Assembly (NCBI GenBank): GCA_009363875.1
Contig: CM018690.1
Coordinates: 14,105,971 to 14,169,970, forward strand
From: Mikania micrantha
Lineage: Eukaryota > Streptophyta > Magnoliopsida > Asterales > Asteraceae
Direction: 5' to 3'
Length of the DNA: 64,000 nt
Both the position numbers and the translations under genes were made by a program. How positions within the stretch are numbered: position 1 is the stretch's first letter; each line of letters starts with the position of its first letter. Of this stretch, positions 34,801 through 45,018 are shown piece by piece. The notes under the pieces are model-generated. The model was not told the DNA's origin and did no database searches. It worked only from the letters and a program-made list of their open reading frames with translations.

Positions 34801-36417
34801 AGATATGAGACGCAGTGGCGTACTGCTCTTCTCGCCTTGTACATATAATGTCTCTCCCTGCAGAAGAGGTATGCGAACAATCTTTTCATGGCATACGATT
34901 TCAGCCTGGTTTTTGGACAACCAGTCCATGCCAATAACTACATCAAAACTGCCTAAGGCAATAGGCATAAGGTCAATCTCTAATGTTTGACCCATCAAAT
35001 CAAGGATACATCCCTTAAAGATATTTTCCACTACTATCAACTTACCATCAGCTAATTCCACAGTGTATGGACTATCTAAGGCAGTGGGACTAACATTTAG
35101 CAACTTAGCAAGTGAACTAGATACAAAACTCCGATCGGCACCAGTGTCAAATAACATAGAGGCATAGTGATTATTTAAGAGGAACGTACCCGTAACGATG
35201 TTGGGATCCTCCCGCGCTTGACGTCCTCCAATCACAAACGCCCTGCCTCTAGCACCATTGTTGTTGTTGTTGTTATTGTTATTGTTGTTGTTGTTGTTGG
35301 TGCCATTTCCATTACCGTTGCCATTTCCATTACCATTGGCATTATTGTCCCCGCCTTTCTTGAGCTGTGGGCAATCTTTCTTAAAATGCCCCATCTTGCC
35401 ACACTCAAAACAACCTTTCTGAGCGTTGTTCTGGTTATTGTTCTGTAGTTCCCCGCGACAATCCTTAGCCGCATGCCCAATCTTGCCACACCTCTGGCAC
35501 TTAGCTTTCTCACACTGATTACCTGCATGATGGTAACCACACCTATTGCACTTGGGGTGTTTGCCAATATAACCCCCCGACGATGATGATTGCTGACCAC
35601 TGCTTGAACCATGATAAGACTTGTTTGTGTCTTGTTTCCGGTTTTGCTGATATGATTGTTGGTTGTTACCCTTGAAGTTGTTACTTTCCCACTTTCTCTT
35701 ATGATCTCCCACCTTGGTAGCAGATGTTCGTTTGGGCAGAGTCCCCTGTAACACTGCCTGATCAGTAAGCTGATGTGCTAGACGAACAGCTTGTTGGATG
35801 GTGGTGGGATTTGCTGAAGTCACCAACCCTTGAATCTGAGGCACTAGTCCTCCAATGTACCTTTCAATCCACTTATTGGCTGGAGTAGCCATGTGTGGTA
35901 GCAGTCTGGCCAACTCATGTGACCTGGTCGTGTACTCTTCAATGTTTGACCCCTCCATCTTGAGGTGCCAATATTCCTCTTCCAACTTCTGCATTTCACT
36001 GCGAGGACAGTACTCCTCTTGCAGTAAAGTTTTGAAGTTGTTCCATGTCAAGGCATTAGCCTCTCCCAATCCCAAAGTCTGAACATTTGAGTTCCACCAA
36101 GTTAATGCTGGACCCTCCAATGTTCCTGTAGCAAATTTCACCTTGCTTTCGTTAGGGCAGTTGCACATTTCAAACACAGACTCCGCCTTTTCAATCCACC
36201 GAAGGAGTCCAATGGCCCCCTCCGACCCTTTGAAATTGTGAGGTTTACAGTCCAAGAACATCTTGAACGTGCAGACTTGTGGGTTAACCAATCCCCCAGC
36301 TGGACCCTGTGGCCCTGTGTTGGTAGTCTGAGCATACTGTGCGATTGCCTCTGCAACTCTGTTGTTGATTAGCTCATTGAGCTCAGCAACAGTCATATGT
36401 ACGTTTCCCTCAGCCAT
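31854..36417 (-). pseudogene. Gag-pol polyprotein of element D, nearly intact with one frameshift
   Basis: The first ATG is at 36417 (MAEGNVHMTVAEL). Order: capsid-like region with LEGPALTWWNS; CCHC knuckles CQRCGKIGHAAKDC and CFECGKMGHFKKDC (about 35500-35365); a glycine/asparagine tract (35255-35345); protease DTGADRSF (about 35145); RT with FIDDILIY (about 34140); RNase H (33720-33330); integrase with HHCC and D-D-E (MDFITKLP, ISDRDARF, TDGQSER); chromodomain GPEFTWERED near the end. The frame is open for about 1300 codons, then breaks at an A-run near 32565 after DFGDSWEK. The remaining 243-codon frame (32585-31854) carries the end of the integrase and the chromodomain. A one-base change separates it from an intact element. 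Tekay/Del clade, diverged from element A. Confidence 0.95.
35255..35345 (-). repeat. Asn/Gly-coding microsatellite in D nucleocapsid
   Basis: Imperfect TTG/TTA and CCATTN repeats encode NGNGNGNG followed by about fourteen asparagines between the last zinc knuckle and the protease. In-frame length changes are likely between copies. Confidence 0.85.
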
Positions 36418-36632
36418 TAGTTTCCTATTTATAAGAAGTGTTAGCACGAAGTCAAAATCTAATGTGACATGTGTAAGTAAAACAACAAACACAATATGTA
36501 ATATAAATCAACACAACTGTTGAAAATAATAATTCTTCCATAGATAGAAACTTTCTTTGAGTACAATACTTTTGAAATAAAACATAACTTTCCAAACTAC
36601 TAATGTAGGAACACAACCCGTTCCTAATAAGT

Positions 36633-37280
36633 TTAAACAAAACAAACAAAGAGAAAGAAAAACAATAAATCATCCTCAACAGTGGATTCAGGATCGGACT
36701 CAACAACTGGTGCTGGTTCCTCCTCCTCATCCTCATCCTGTTCCTCATTCTCAGAGGCCACTAAATCCTCCAAAGCTTCAATCCTGCCCGCCAAAATCTC
36801 CTCTCGGTTCTCTGACTCTTCTAGACGACCAATCAAGTTAATCATCTCATTTCGCATGTCATGAACCAGATGGGCAAGTTCCTCTTGCCTCTCATTAGCA
36901 TCCCATTGTTCCTGAGAGTGCTGTGCAATCCTATCTTCTGCTACCTCCAGATCCTCGCGTAGTTTGGCGATCTCCTCAGTGTCCGTCCTTTGCCTCTTAG
37001 GCTCAGGAGCATCTAGTACTGGTGGTGGATGTGCAGAAGGTCCCTCAGCAGGGATCTGCTGAGTGCCCTCCACTGGCTCCTCCTACGGATCCTCATCCGG
37101 GTCCTCATCTGGATCCTCCTCGGGATCCTCGTCTGGGTCCTCCTCCGGATCTGAGTCATCCATCTCATATGGTGGAGGTGATGGAATAGGTGGTGGTGTT
37201 GATGATGGTGGTGCCGGAACTATCGGTTCCTCGTCCTCGGAATCATCAATGTAGATATAGGGTACCGATGATGATGCCAT
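36633..37280 (-). pseudogene. Extra acidic coiled-coil ORF upstream of gag in element D
   Basis: An ORF of about 215 codons lies between the primer site and gag, on the same strand. It starts MASSSVPYIYIDDSEDEE, has a proline-rich segment and DEDP repeats, then a TAG at 37085-37083. It continues in the same frame with PEPKRQRTD (basic, nuclear-signal-like), a heptad-rich coiled coil (KLREDLEVAEDRIAQ to RIEALEDLV) and a second acidic stretch (EEQDEDEEEE). It ends in a hydrophobic FFFLFVCFV just before the stop. The TAG is in both copies. Function unknown. Extra ORFs before gag are known in Tat/Ogre elements; I do not recall one of this kind in Tekay. Confidence 0.55.
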
Positions 37281-37463
37281 GCCTGTTACATAATATCATA
37301 TGTAAGTGCAATGCCATGGAATGTGTAAGCAAGTCATTTACATAATGTCATATGTAATTTCTAAGTAATATGTGTAAACATATGTGTCTAATGTCTAACA
37401 GTCATAGTCTAGGCCTACAAATGCAAACCTAGTTCGCGATAACCAATGGCTCTGATACCAATC
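37281..37463 (-). other. 5' leader start and tRNA-Met primer site of element D
   Basis: GGCTCTGATACCA at 37448-37460 (minus TGGTATCAGAGCC) is three bases from the LTR at 37464. Confidence 0.85.
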
Positions 37464-40384
37464 TGTCACACCCCCAATTTTCAACTAACGGAATCACACC
37501 GTTTGGGAGCATGACAAACCAGGATCTCAGATCATTAGACATAGCGAAGACCTCTATATGAGTTTCAAAACATACTTTGGTCTTTAAACATAACATCAGA
37601 GTTTACAAAAGTTGCGGAAGCGTTTAAAACCAATAACAGTTGTAAAGTACACATTACAAAACACAATACTTAAATGTTCAAATTCAAATATTCAAAATGT
37701 TTAAAATGCATGAGACTCTATCTCCTAGTCCATGCCAGCTTCAACGCGCGCCTTAGCGTCCTGAGAAAACATGCAAATCAAGTCAACACAAAGGTTGGTG
37801 CATAACACAGGTTTTAAGCATTCACAATGTTCAAAACAACAGTTTGAATAACAAGATTGTAGATAACATAATCACACATGCACAGTCATGATAGCTAGTC
37901 ATATAAACTATTTACATAAGTGTTCGACACCGAAGCTGACGGATTGACATGCTATAGCATGTTTTCGCCTTGCCACTATTGTTTATCACAACAATAGTAA
38001 AATTGTGTTTGGTCAGTCAAACACCTGCGTAGATCCCATCTACCAGGTGAGGTTTGTCAAACCTAATAGATCTATTTCCAACTACCACGCTTTGCATTAC
38101 AGCAAACTAAACGGTTCGAGGTGTGTAAGGACTTTCAAGTTGATATGTTTTCACATAATGTAAACAGCTAACTCATGCAAGTGATATGTATCTAAAAACA
38201 GTTTGTTGCACATGTTTTCTCCCCCAAAACAGTTTAAAATAAGAAAGGGGTCGTGTACGCACCTTTGATAATTGCAGAATGATCAATACGCGTGAAATCG
38301 TGTAGAGAATCCTCTTACGAAGGATCTGTGTTTAAACAATAACTTAGTGTTATTCGGATTATCGTTTTGTGCTTGAAATCACATACGTGTCAACACACGT
38401 ATGCTAAAGTGTTAGAAATGTGCGTACGTAAATACGCGTGACTTTGAAATCGTTTAAATAAAATCACATACGATTTTATTTAAATAAACGTAATTATACG
38501 CGATTTCGTTTTCGGACTAAAATATAAATTTTATTATTCTAATGTGTTCGGGACTTCGTTACGGTTCCAACGCAACTTGAACCAACCGAAACGGAGTTAT
38601 AATGAAGGAGTTATGTTTAAAATACTAAAAAAATTATATTAATTCTCAAAAACTGTGGGAGCCCAGATTCGAACCTGCGACATCCAACCCAACACACACG
38701 CGCACACACCATCTCATCTAATTTCACATTTGTTACTAGATTCAATTCCAAATTGTTTTAAGCAATACTGAACCGGTTTCCCCCCTTTTCATAGCCGAAG
38801 CATACCTAGTCCCAATTGGACCTCGGTTCGAATCCGATTAACATCAACACCATAGGGTTTTCATTTCTGGGATCTTACCGACCAAGTGGGTGAGTTTAAT
38901 TTGAAAATAAACTACTCTAACCCGTTTAATTGAATGTGTAAACATCCGAATGTGGGTTTACCCATTTCCAATTCAAATCGATTAATTTCATGCTCAATTG
39001 TTTCTGGATTCATAGGGTTTTCCCTTATCATAGTATTTCGAACCCTTCTGTACTAATTAATTCAAAAACTAAACCCATTTACATCAAAATCCCCAAATCC
39101 TTTAAACTAGTAAACCCTAGAAATAGAAATCTATCAATTCGTGATTGTTTCTTAAAATTAACATAGGATTATCCTTTGTCGAGGTCTTCTGAAGTTACCC
39201 ATAACAATTAATTTCATTCTTAAACTCATTTGGATCCAAATCCCTAAAACCGTTTCACTTAAGAACCCTAAAACTCGAAATCTAACAATTCGTAGTTCCA
39301 TTATGAAATTAACATAGCATTAACCTAAATCGGGACTTTCTGGAACTACCCATGCCATTTGATTTGAATATCAAATTCATTTAATACAAAATCCCCAAAA
39401 CGTGTTCTAGGATAAACCCTAGAACTCGGATTCATACCATTTGATGTTAGAAGCCGCAATTAGCATATGGGTTTACTTAATCGACATGTTTAGGTTGTGT
39501 GGGGATAGATTTTTACCTTGTTTGATGTTCGCTTGATAGAGATCGACTAATGACTTGATTTCGGCAATCCCACGATCGAATTAGTCCCCCCGATGCTTCT
39601 GGCTTGGAATTCTTGTGTGTAACAGATCCTAATGATACCGATTTAAGTTTCTGGAACTTCAATTGTAAGGAATTGGATCGGCTTTTACGAATTTGATACA
39701 TATTGATAACGGTTACAACTCTTGGCCCTTAATTGGTTTAAATTCGATCATTTATGGACTTAATAACCGATAATCATTGATATTCATCATTAACATGACA
39801 GTTATGAATGATAATTTCGATTAATTATACTGGTTTAATAAGAATTTCGAGTTTACCCACTTATTCAACCTAATTTTGACTCTCAAAGTCAAAATTGAGT
39901 CTTTTATGGAATTGTAATCCTAATCCTTGAAGTTTTATCATTCAAATACTGTTTCTGAAAAATTTTCATCCTTCTATTTTGATTTTAAATGATTTCCCAT
40001 CATTTCGGTTAATTTCTGATTAACAAAGTTAACTGCGAATTGCCGGATTTTCACTAATTAAGCCAATTAAAACATTTTTGGGCTAAATTAATCCAATTGG
40101 ACTTCTCAAATACAATTGAGCCTCATTGGGCCTTCCCTGGCCTTATTGGGCCTTCCCTGGGCCTACTTTGTTTTCATTGGGCCTCACTTGACCTTATTGA
40201 GCCTTACTGGGCCTCCCTTGGCTTATTGGGCCTACATTGGTTCTGTTGGGCCTATCTTGGCTCTATGGGCTTGCTTTGGCCTTACTGGCCTTCTTGGGCC
40301 TTATTGGGCCTCCTTTGTCTTGTTGGGCCTATGATCTAACCACTTTCAGTTAACAAGGTTAATGTGAAAAGTCGGATTGTCACA
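37464..40384 (-). repeat. LTR of element D, copy 2 (2921 bp)
   Basis: Same termini as copy 1. Differences noted: C/T near 38250 and one extra T in the C/T run near 38785. It repeats the TGGGCC array at about 40126-40330 and the B-box-like words at 38665-38675 and 38825-38835. It is followed by the polypurine tract of a further unit, not by flanking DNA. Confidence 0.93.
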
Positions 40385-40977
40385 TCATCCCCTTGTTGAA
40401 GAAATTTTCGTCCCGAAAATTAGCAAGTGTTAGGAGTAGTTAGGAAACTACCTACGAGTTTAAATCTTACGTGTTAGTGTGATTTGATCACTCTGTGTGT
40501 TTGTGTGTACTCACACACAAAGTCTAATGCTTGCAACATCACAACTCAATTGTGATCATTCAATGTGACTGTTTGCGTGTACACTAGTTAGTTCACCTAA
40601 CTGTGACTGTTTGTGTTTGATCATACTGTGTTGTGTAACCTCACACATAGTGAGTGTCTGAAACTGTTTGTACTATGTAACCCCGCACATAGCAAAATGT
40701 GTGTTGTGTAACCTCACACATAGTGAGTGTCTATAACCGTTTGTACTATGCAACCCCGCACATAGCAAAATGTGTGTAACCAATCGTGTATGTACTACCA
40801 TAACATGTAACATATGAAATGTAGCACATAAAACATATAGAATATAATGTAGCACAAATGTTTGTAACAAAATCAATTGAATAAATAAAATGTTTGTGCT
40901 TACAGTTTGAAATTTGCAGTGTTGATGTGTGAAAGCATCACTTCATCCCCTTGTTGAAGGAAATTTCGTCCCGAAAT

Positions 40978-43098
40978 TTAACGTGCGCTCTCAGTGTTAG
41001 CAATAGCTGTTTTGAATAAATGAGGATATTTCTTCATCATTTGATCTTCCCGTTCCCATGTGAATTCAGGACCACGTCTTGAATTCCATCGAACTTTGAC
41101 TATTGGAATCTTGCTTTGCTTCAGTTGTTTGACCTCTCGGTCCATGATTTCTGCCGGTTCTTCAATGAATCGCAACTGTTCATCTACTTGTATTTCTTCC
41201 AATGGTACAATCAATGTCTCATCAGAAAGACATTTCTTTAAGTTCGACACGTGAAAAACATCATGAACTCCACTGAGTTCATCCGGTAGTTTGAGTTGAT
41301 ACGCAACCGGACCAATCCTTTTCAGGATCTCAAAAGGTCCTACATAGCGTGGACTAAGCTTTCCGCGCTTGCCAAATCGTATCACACCCTTCCAAGGTGA
41401 TACCTTTAGAAGAACTCGGTCTCCTACTTGAAATTCCAACGGTTTACGACGCTTGTCTGCATAACTCTTCTGTCGATCCCGAGCCGCTGCCATACGGTTC
41501 CGGATTTGAACTATCTTCTCTGTCGTCTCGTGCACTAGTTCAGGACCTGTTATCTGACTGTCACCAATTTCAGCCCAGCAAACTGGTGAACGACATTTGC
41601 GACCATACAAGGCTTCAAACGGTGCTGCTTGAATACTTGTATGATAACTGTTGTTGTAAGAGAATTCCACTAGCGGTAAATGATTTTTCCCAGCTATCAC
41701 CAAAGTCAATTACACAAGCTCGTAACATATCTTCGAGCGTTTGAATCGTACGTTCACTTTGACCGTCGGTCTGTGGATGATAGGCGGTACTCATATCCAA
41801 GCGAGTCCCCAATGACTTATGAAGAGATTTCCAAAAGTTAGAAGTAAATCGGGCATCCCGATCTGATATGATAGAGATTGGCACGCCATGTCGTGCTACT
41901 ACTTCCTTGATGTAAATGCGAGTCAGTTTCTCCATCTTGTCAGTTTCCTTGATTGCTAAGAAGTGTGCAGACTTCGTTAGTCGATCAACAATTACCCATA
42001 TCGTATCACAACCGCTCGGTGTACGGGGTAACTTAGTAATAAAATCCATCGAAATTTGTTCCCACTTCCACATCGGTATCTCTGGTTGTTGCAGTAAACC
42101 AGATGGCTTTTGATATTCAACTTTGACTTTCGAACAAGTCAAACATTTGCTAACGTACTTAGCAATATCAGCTTTCATATGAGGCCACCAATACAGTGCC
42201 TTCAAATCATGATACATCTTGTCTGATCCTGGATGGACTGAATACCTGGACTTGTGTGCTTCATCCATCACAAGTTCCCTTAAACCTCCATACAAAGGTA
42301 TCCGCATTCGATTAATGAAATAACGAATTCCATCAGGTTTAACATCCAATTGTTCTTCCATTCCTCGTAAAGATTCCGGTACTAAGTTTTCCTTTTTCAA
42401 GGCCTCAATCTGAGCACTGTGTACCTTGTCAGGTAAGTCGGTATGTATCGTCATCATAAGTGCGCGAACCCGTCTTGTTCCTGTTGTGTCTTTTCTGCTC
42501 AGAGCGTCAGCTACTACATTGGCTTTTCCCGGGTGATACTTAATTGCACACTCATAATCGTTCAACAACTCAACCCATCGTCGTTGTCTCATATTGAGTT
42601 CCTTCTGATCAAAGATATGTTGCAAACTCTTATGATCAGTATAAATAGTACACTTAGTTCCATACAGATAATGCCTCCAAATTTTCAAAGCAAAAACCAC
42701 TGCCCCTAACTCCAAGTCATGAGTAGTGTAATTCTTTTCGTGCGTTCGTAGTTGTCTGGAAGCATAAGCAATCACTTTATCCCGTTGCATCAACACACAT
42801 CCCAAACCTTGTGCAGATGCATCACAATACACCACAAAGTCTTCTGTTCCTTCCGGTAGGGACAGAATCGGTGCGCTGCAAAGCTTCTGTTTCAATAACT
42901 GGAACGCAGTTTCCTGTTTTTCCGTCCAGTTATACTTCGTTCCCTTGTGCGTAAGAGCTGTGAGTGGTTGAGCGATCTTTGAGAAACCTTCAATGAATCG
43001 TCGATAATAACCCGCCAAACCAAGGAATTGTCGTACCTCGGTAGGTGTTTTTGGCGCTTCCAAATTCTTAATCGCTTCAATCTTCGCTTCAATCTTCG
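40978..43098 (-). pseudogene. Truncated pol of the right D copy
   Basis: Copy of 31854-33972: chromodomain, integrase, RNase H and the end of the RT connection region, including the same frameshift (near 41690). It stops at 43098 within AKIEAIKNLEAPK and is joined to an LTR stub. Gag, protease and the RT catalytic core are missing. The interior before it (40385-40977) repeats the D 3' untranslated region. Confidence 0.9.
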
Positions 43099-43326
43099 CT
43101 GGGCCTACTTTGTTTTCATTGGGCCTCACTTGACCTTATTGAGCCTTACTGGGCCTCCCTTGGCTTATTGGGCCTACATTGGTTCTGTTGGGCCTATCTT
43201 GGCTCTATGGGCTTGCTTTGGCCTTACTGGCCTTCTTGGGCCTTATTGGGCCTCCTTTGTCTTGTTGGGCCTATGATCTAACCACTTTCAGTTAACAAGG
43301 TTAATGTGAAAAGTCGGATTGTCACA
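43099..43326 (-). repeat. LTR stub of element D (228 bp)
   Basis: Equals the last 228 bp of the D LTR on this strand (31033-31260), with the TGGGCC array, ending GGATTGTCACA. It is fused to pol at a CTGG microhomology. Confidence 0.92.
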
Positions 43327-43460
43327 CATAGTATAATAGTTTAGTGTTTAGCATCCAATGTCCATAGTATATACCCAGTTCACGTAGTTTGTACTTGAGT
43401 TACTGTGCACTTTACTATGCATATTACTGTTCCGGTAACAATTCCGGCACAGATGTTACA
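43327..43460 (-). mobile_element. Solo LTR C, right end
   Basis: 134 bp between the D stub and the CCTCC duplication, ending GATGTTACA. Assigned to LTR C because CCTCC stands on both sides (22524-22528 and 43461-43465) and the transposase reading resumes directly afterwards. Confidence 0.6.
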
Positions 43461-43465
43461 CCTCC

Positions 43466-44011
43466 CGGCTCCAACAATGACCTCAATGTTCTTGATCGTT
43501 CGTATGTTTCAGCAACATACTTGATGGATCAGCCCCAAAGTGCCCGTTTATGGTTAACGACGTCGAATACAAGCTTGGATATTATCTTGGTGATGGGATT
43601 TATCCTAGTTGGGCAACTATAGTGAAATCGTTGCAGCATCCTCCCGAAAATGATTTAAAATGTCGTCGATTCAAGAGAGCACAAGAAGCTGCACAAAAGG
43701 ATGTTGAAAGTGCTTTCGGTGTTTTGAAGGGAACGTGGAATATATTGCATCGTCCCGCAAAGCAAATGCATCCACGAAGTTTACAAAAAATTATGTATGC
43801 TTTTATCATTCTACACAATATGATTTTAAAATGGAATGGGTCAGCAATATCACCAAAACACATAGAGGACCCTCCTAGCGATGAACAGCCTGAAGAAGAC
43901 ATTCTTTATCAGCTACGATCAAGAACAACGCACGAAAACCTTCGAGCCGACCTTATCGTGCATTTGAAGCATTTATCGCAGCAATATCACGCCAATAACC
44001 CGAATAACTAG
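43466..44011 (+). pseudogene. Harbinger transposase, 3' part
   Basis: Picks up the gene cut at 22528: GSNNDLNVLDRS contains the second catalytic aspartate, and DVESAFGVLKGTWNILHRPA the third (glutamate). YAFIILHNMI is the usual family end motif. A frame change between about 43500 and 43550 separates the first part from MVNDVEYKLGYYLGDGIYP. Stop at 44011. Confidence 0.85.
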
Positions 44012-44390
44012 TATTTTAAATGTCTTTAATCGTTGTTGCTTATTTTTTATAATCGTTGTGGTTTTTTTTATTTAATGTAATATCTTTTTGATATAATGTA
44101 ATATCTTTTTAAATTTTAATGTAATTTTATATTTTATTTTTAATGAATCTATTTAATTATTATTATTATTTATTGTTAAAATAATTAATTAAAAATAAGA
44201 TTTGAAAATGGGGGAAAGTGGGAAAAAGTGGGACGACACCGTGCAAAATGGGGAAAAGTGGGGAAAGCTGATGTGGCGCTGATGTGGCAATGGGGAAAAA
44301 TGGGGAAGCATGGGACCACTCCTTGTGGCCTTACATCGTTTGAGTCTTCTTTTACAACCCATGTTACCTCTTGAAAAACCTTATCACTGT

Positions 44391-45018
44391 TCTGATACCA
44401 CTTGTTGGTAACGTGAAATCAGAGATGTATATCACGTTCATGTGAAATACTTGTTTATATTCTTTCGTTTCATCTTTTTGATTTCGACCCTGGTTGGCTG
44501 GTTACCAACAAAGACGATGATTAATTTGAACAGTTAGTAAGCTGACATGCTAGTGTCTAATGTTGCATCTAAAATTATAAACGAAAGAGCCATCTACAGC
44601 TCTAGAATGAATGCCTCCAAAATTGTGTAGGATGCCAAAGAGACTTCATTTTTTTACTAGAGCATAGAGCAAATATAAACGTCGTGATTTTGGAACCAAG
44701 GGATGAGTTTTCTTTATTTTAGTTTGTTTCGTATTTCTTGTTGATGAACACAGGATATGGAATAAATCACCTAGCATCCATATTCAAGAAATCAAGGTAT
44801 GAAAAACAAGAACAAAATGCGAATACGTATTCTTTCTTTCAATATGTTCGAACTACTAATACAGTGGGTTTATATAACCCTAATACCAGTTACAACATTT
44901 TCTATTTGACACAACATACCTCTAAACTATCTATGTGTACACAATAGACACTAAAAAATATACTTTAAACTAATGACTCTTTTGACCCGTTAACATTCAA
45001 ACTTGGGTTGACAATTAA
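44391..45018 (-). mobile_element. Copia-type LTR, left part, with primer site
   Basis: TCTGATACCA (44391-44400; minus TGGTATCAGA) is a tRNA-Met primer site two bases from TGTTGG at 44403. The LTR continues to 45018 and, after solo LTR E, ends CCAACA at 47787, about 626 bp in all, minus orientation. The interior should lie to the left but is interrupted by the Harbinger end at 44330. No Copia proteins are seen. Confidence 0.6.

Larger units (their letters stand above)
26623..43326 (-). mobile_element. Element D: tandem Tekay-type chromovirus array
   Basis: Order on this strand: partial interior with gag (26623-28340), LTR (28341-31260), full interior (31261-37463), LTR (37464-40384), partial interior with pol end (40385-43098), LTR stub (43099-43326). 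Each full LTR has a primer site on its left and a polypurine tract on its right, so each is shared by two neighbouring units. The repeat period is 9123-9124 bp and copies are almost identical. No target duplication is seen because the left end is truncated. Confidence 0.9.
21400..44330 (+). mobile_element. PIF/Harbinger transposon, split by nested LTR elements
   Basis: It is flanked by the 3 bp duplication TTA (21397-21399 and 44331-44333), the known target preference of PIF/Harbinger. Ends: GAGCGCTCGGAGTGG at the left; GGCCACAAGGAGTGG read inward from the right (10 of 15 identical, including GGAGTGG). Removing the insert at 22529-43465 leaves about 2.0 kb. The 3' subterminal region (44205-44315) is full of TGGGGAAA words and the 5' end has GGGGAAAAGTGGGA. 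It encodes one recognisable gene, the transposase; the usual partner MYB-like ORF is not seen. Confidence 0.8.
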
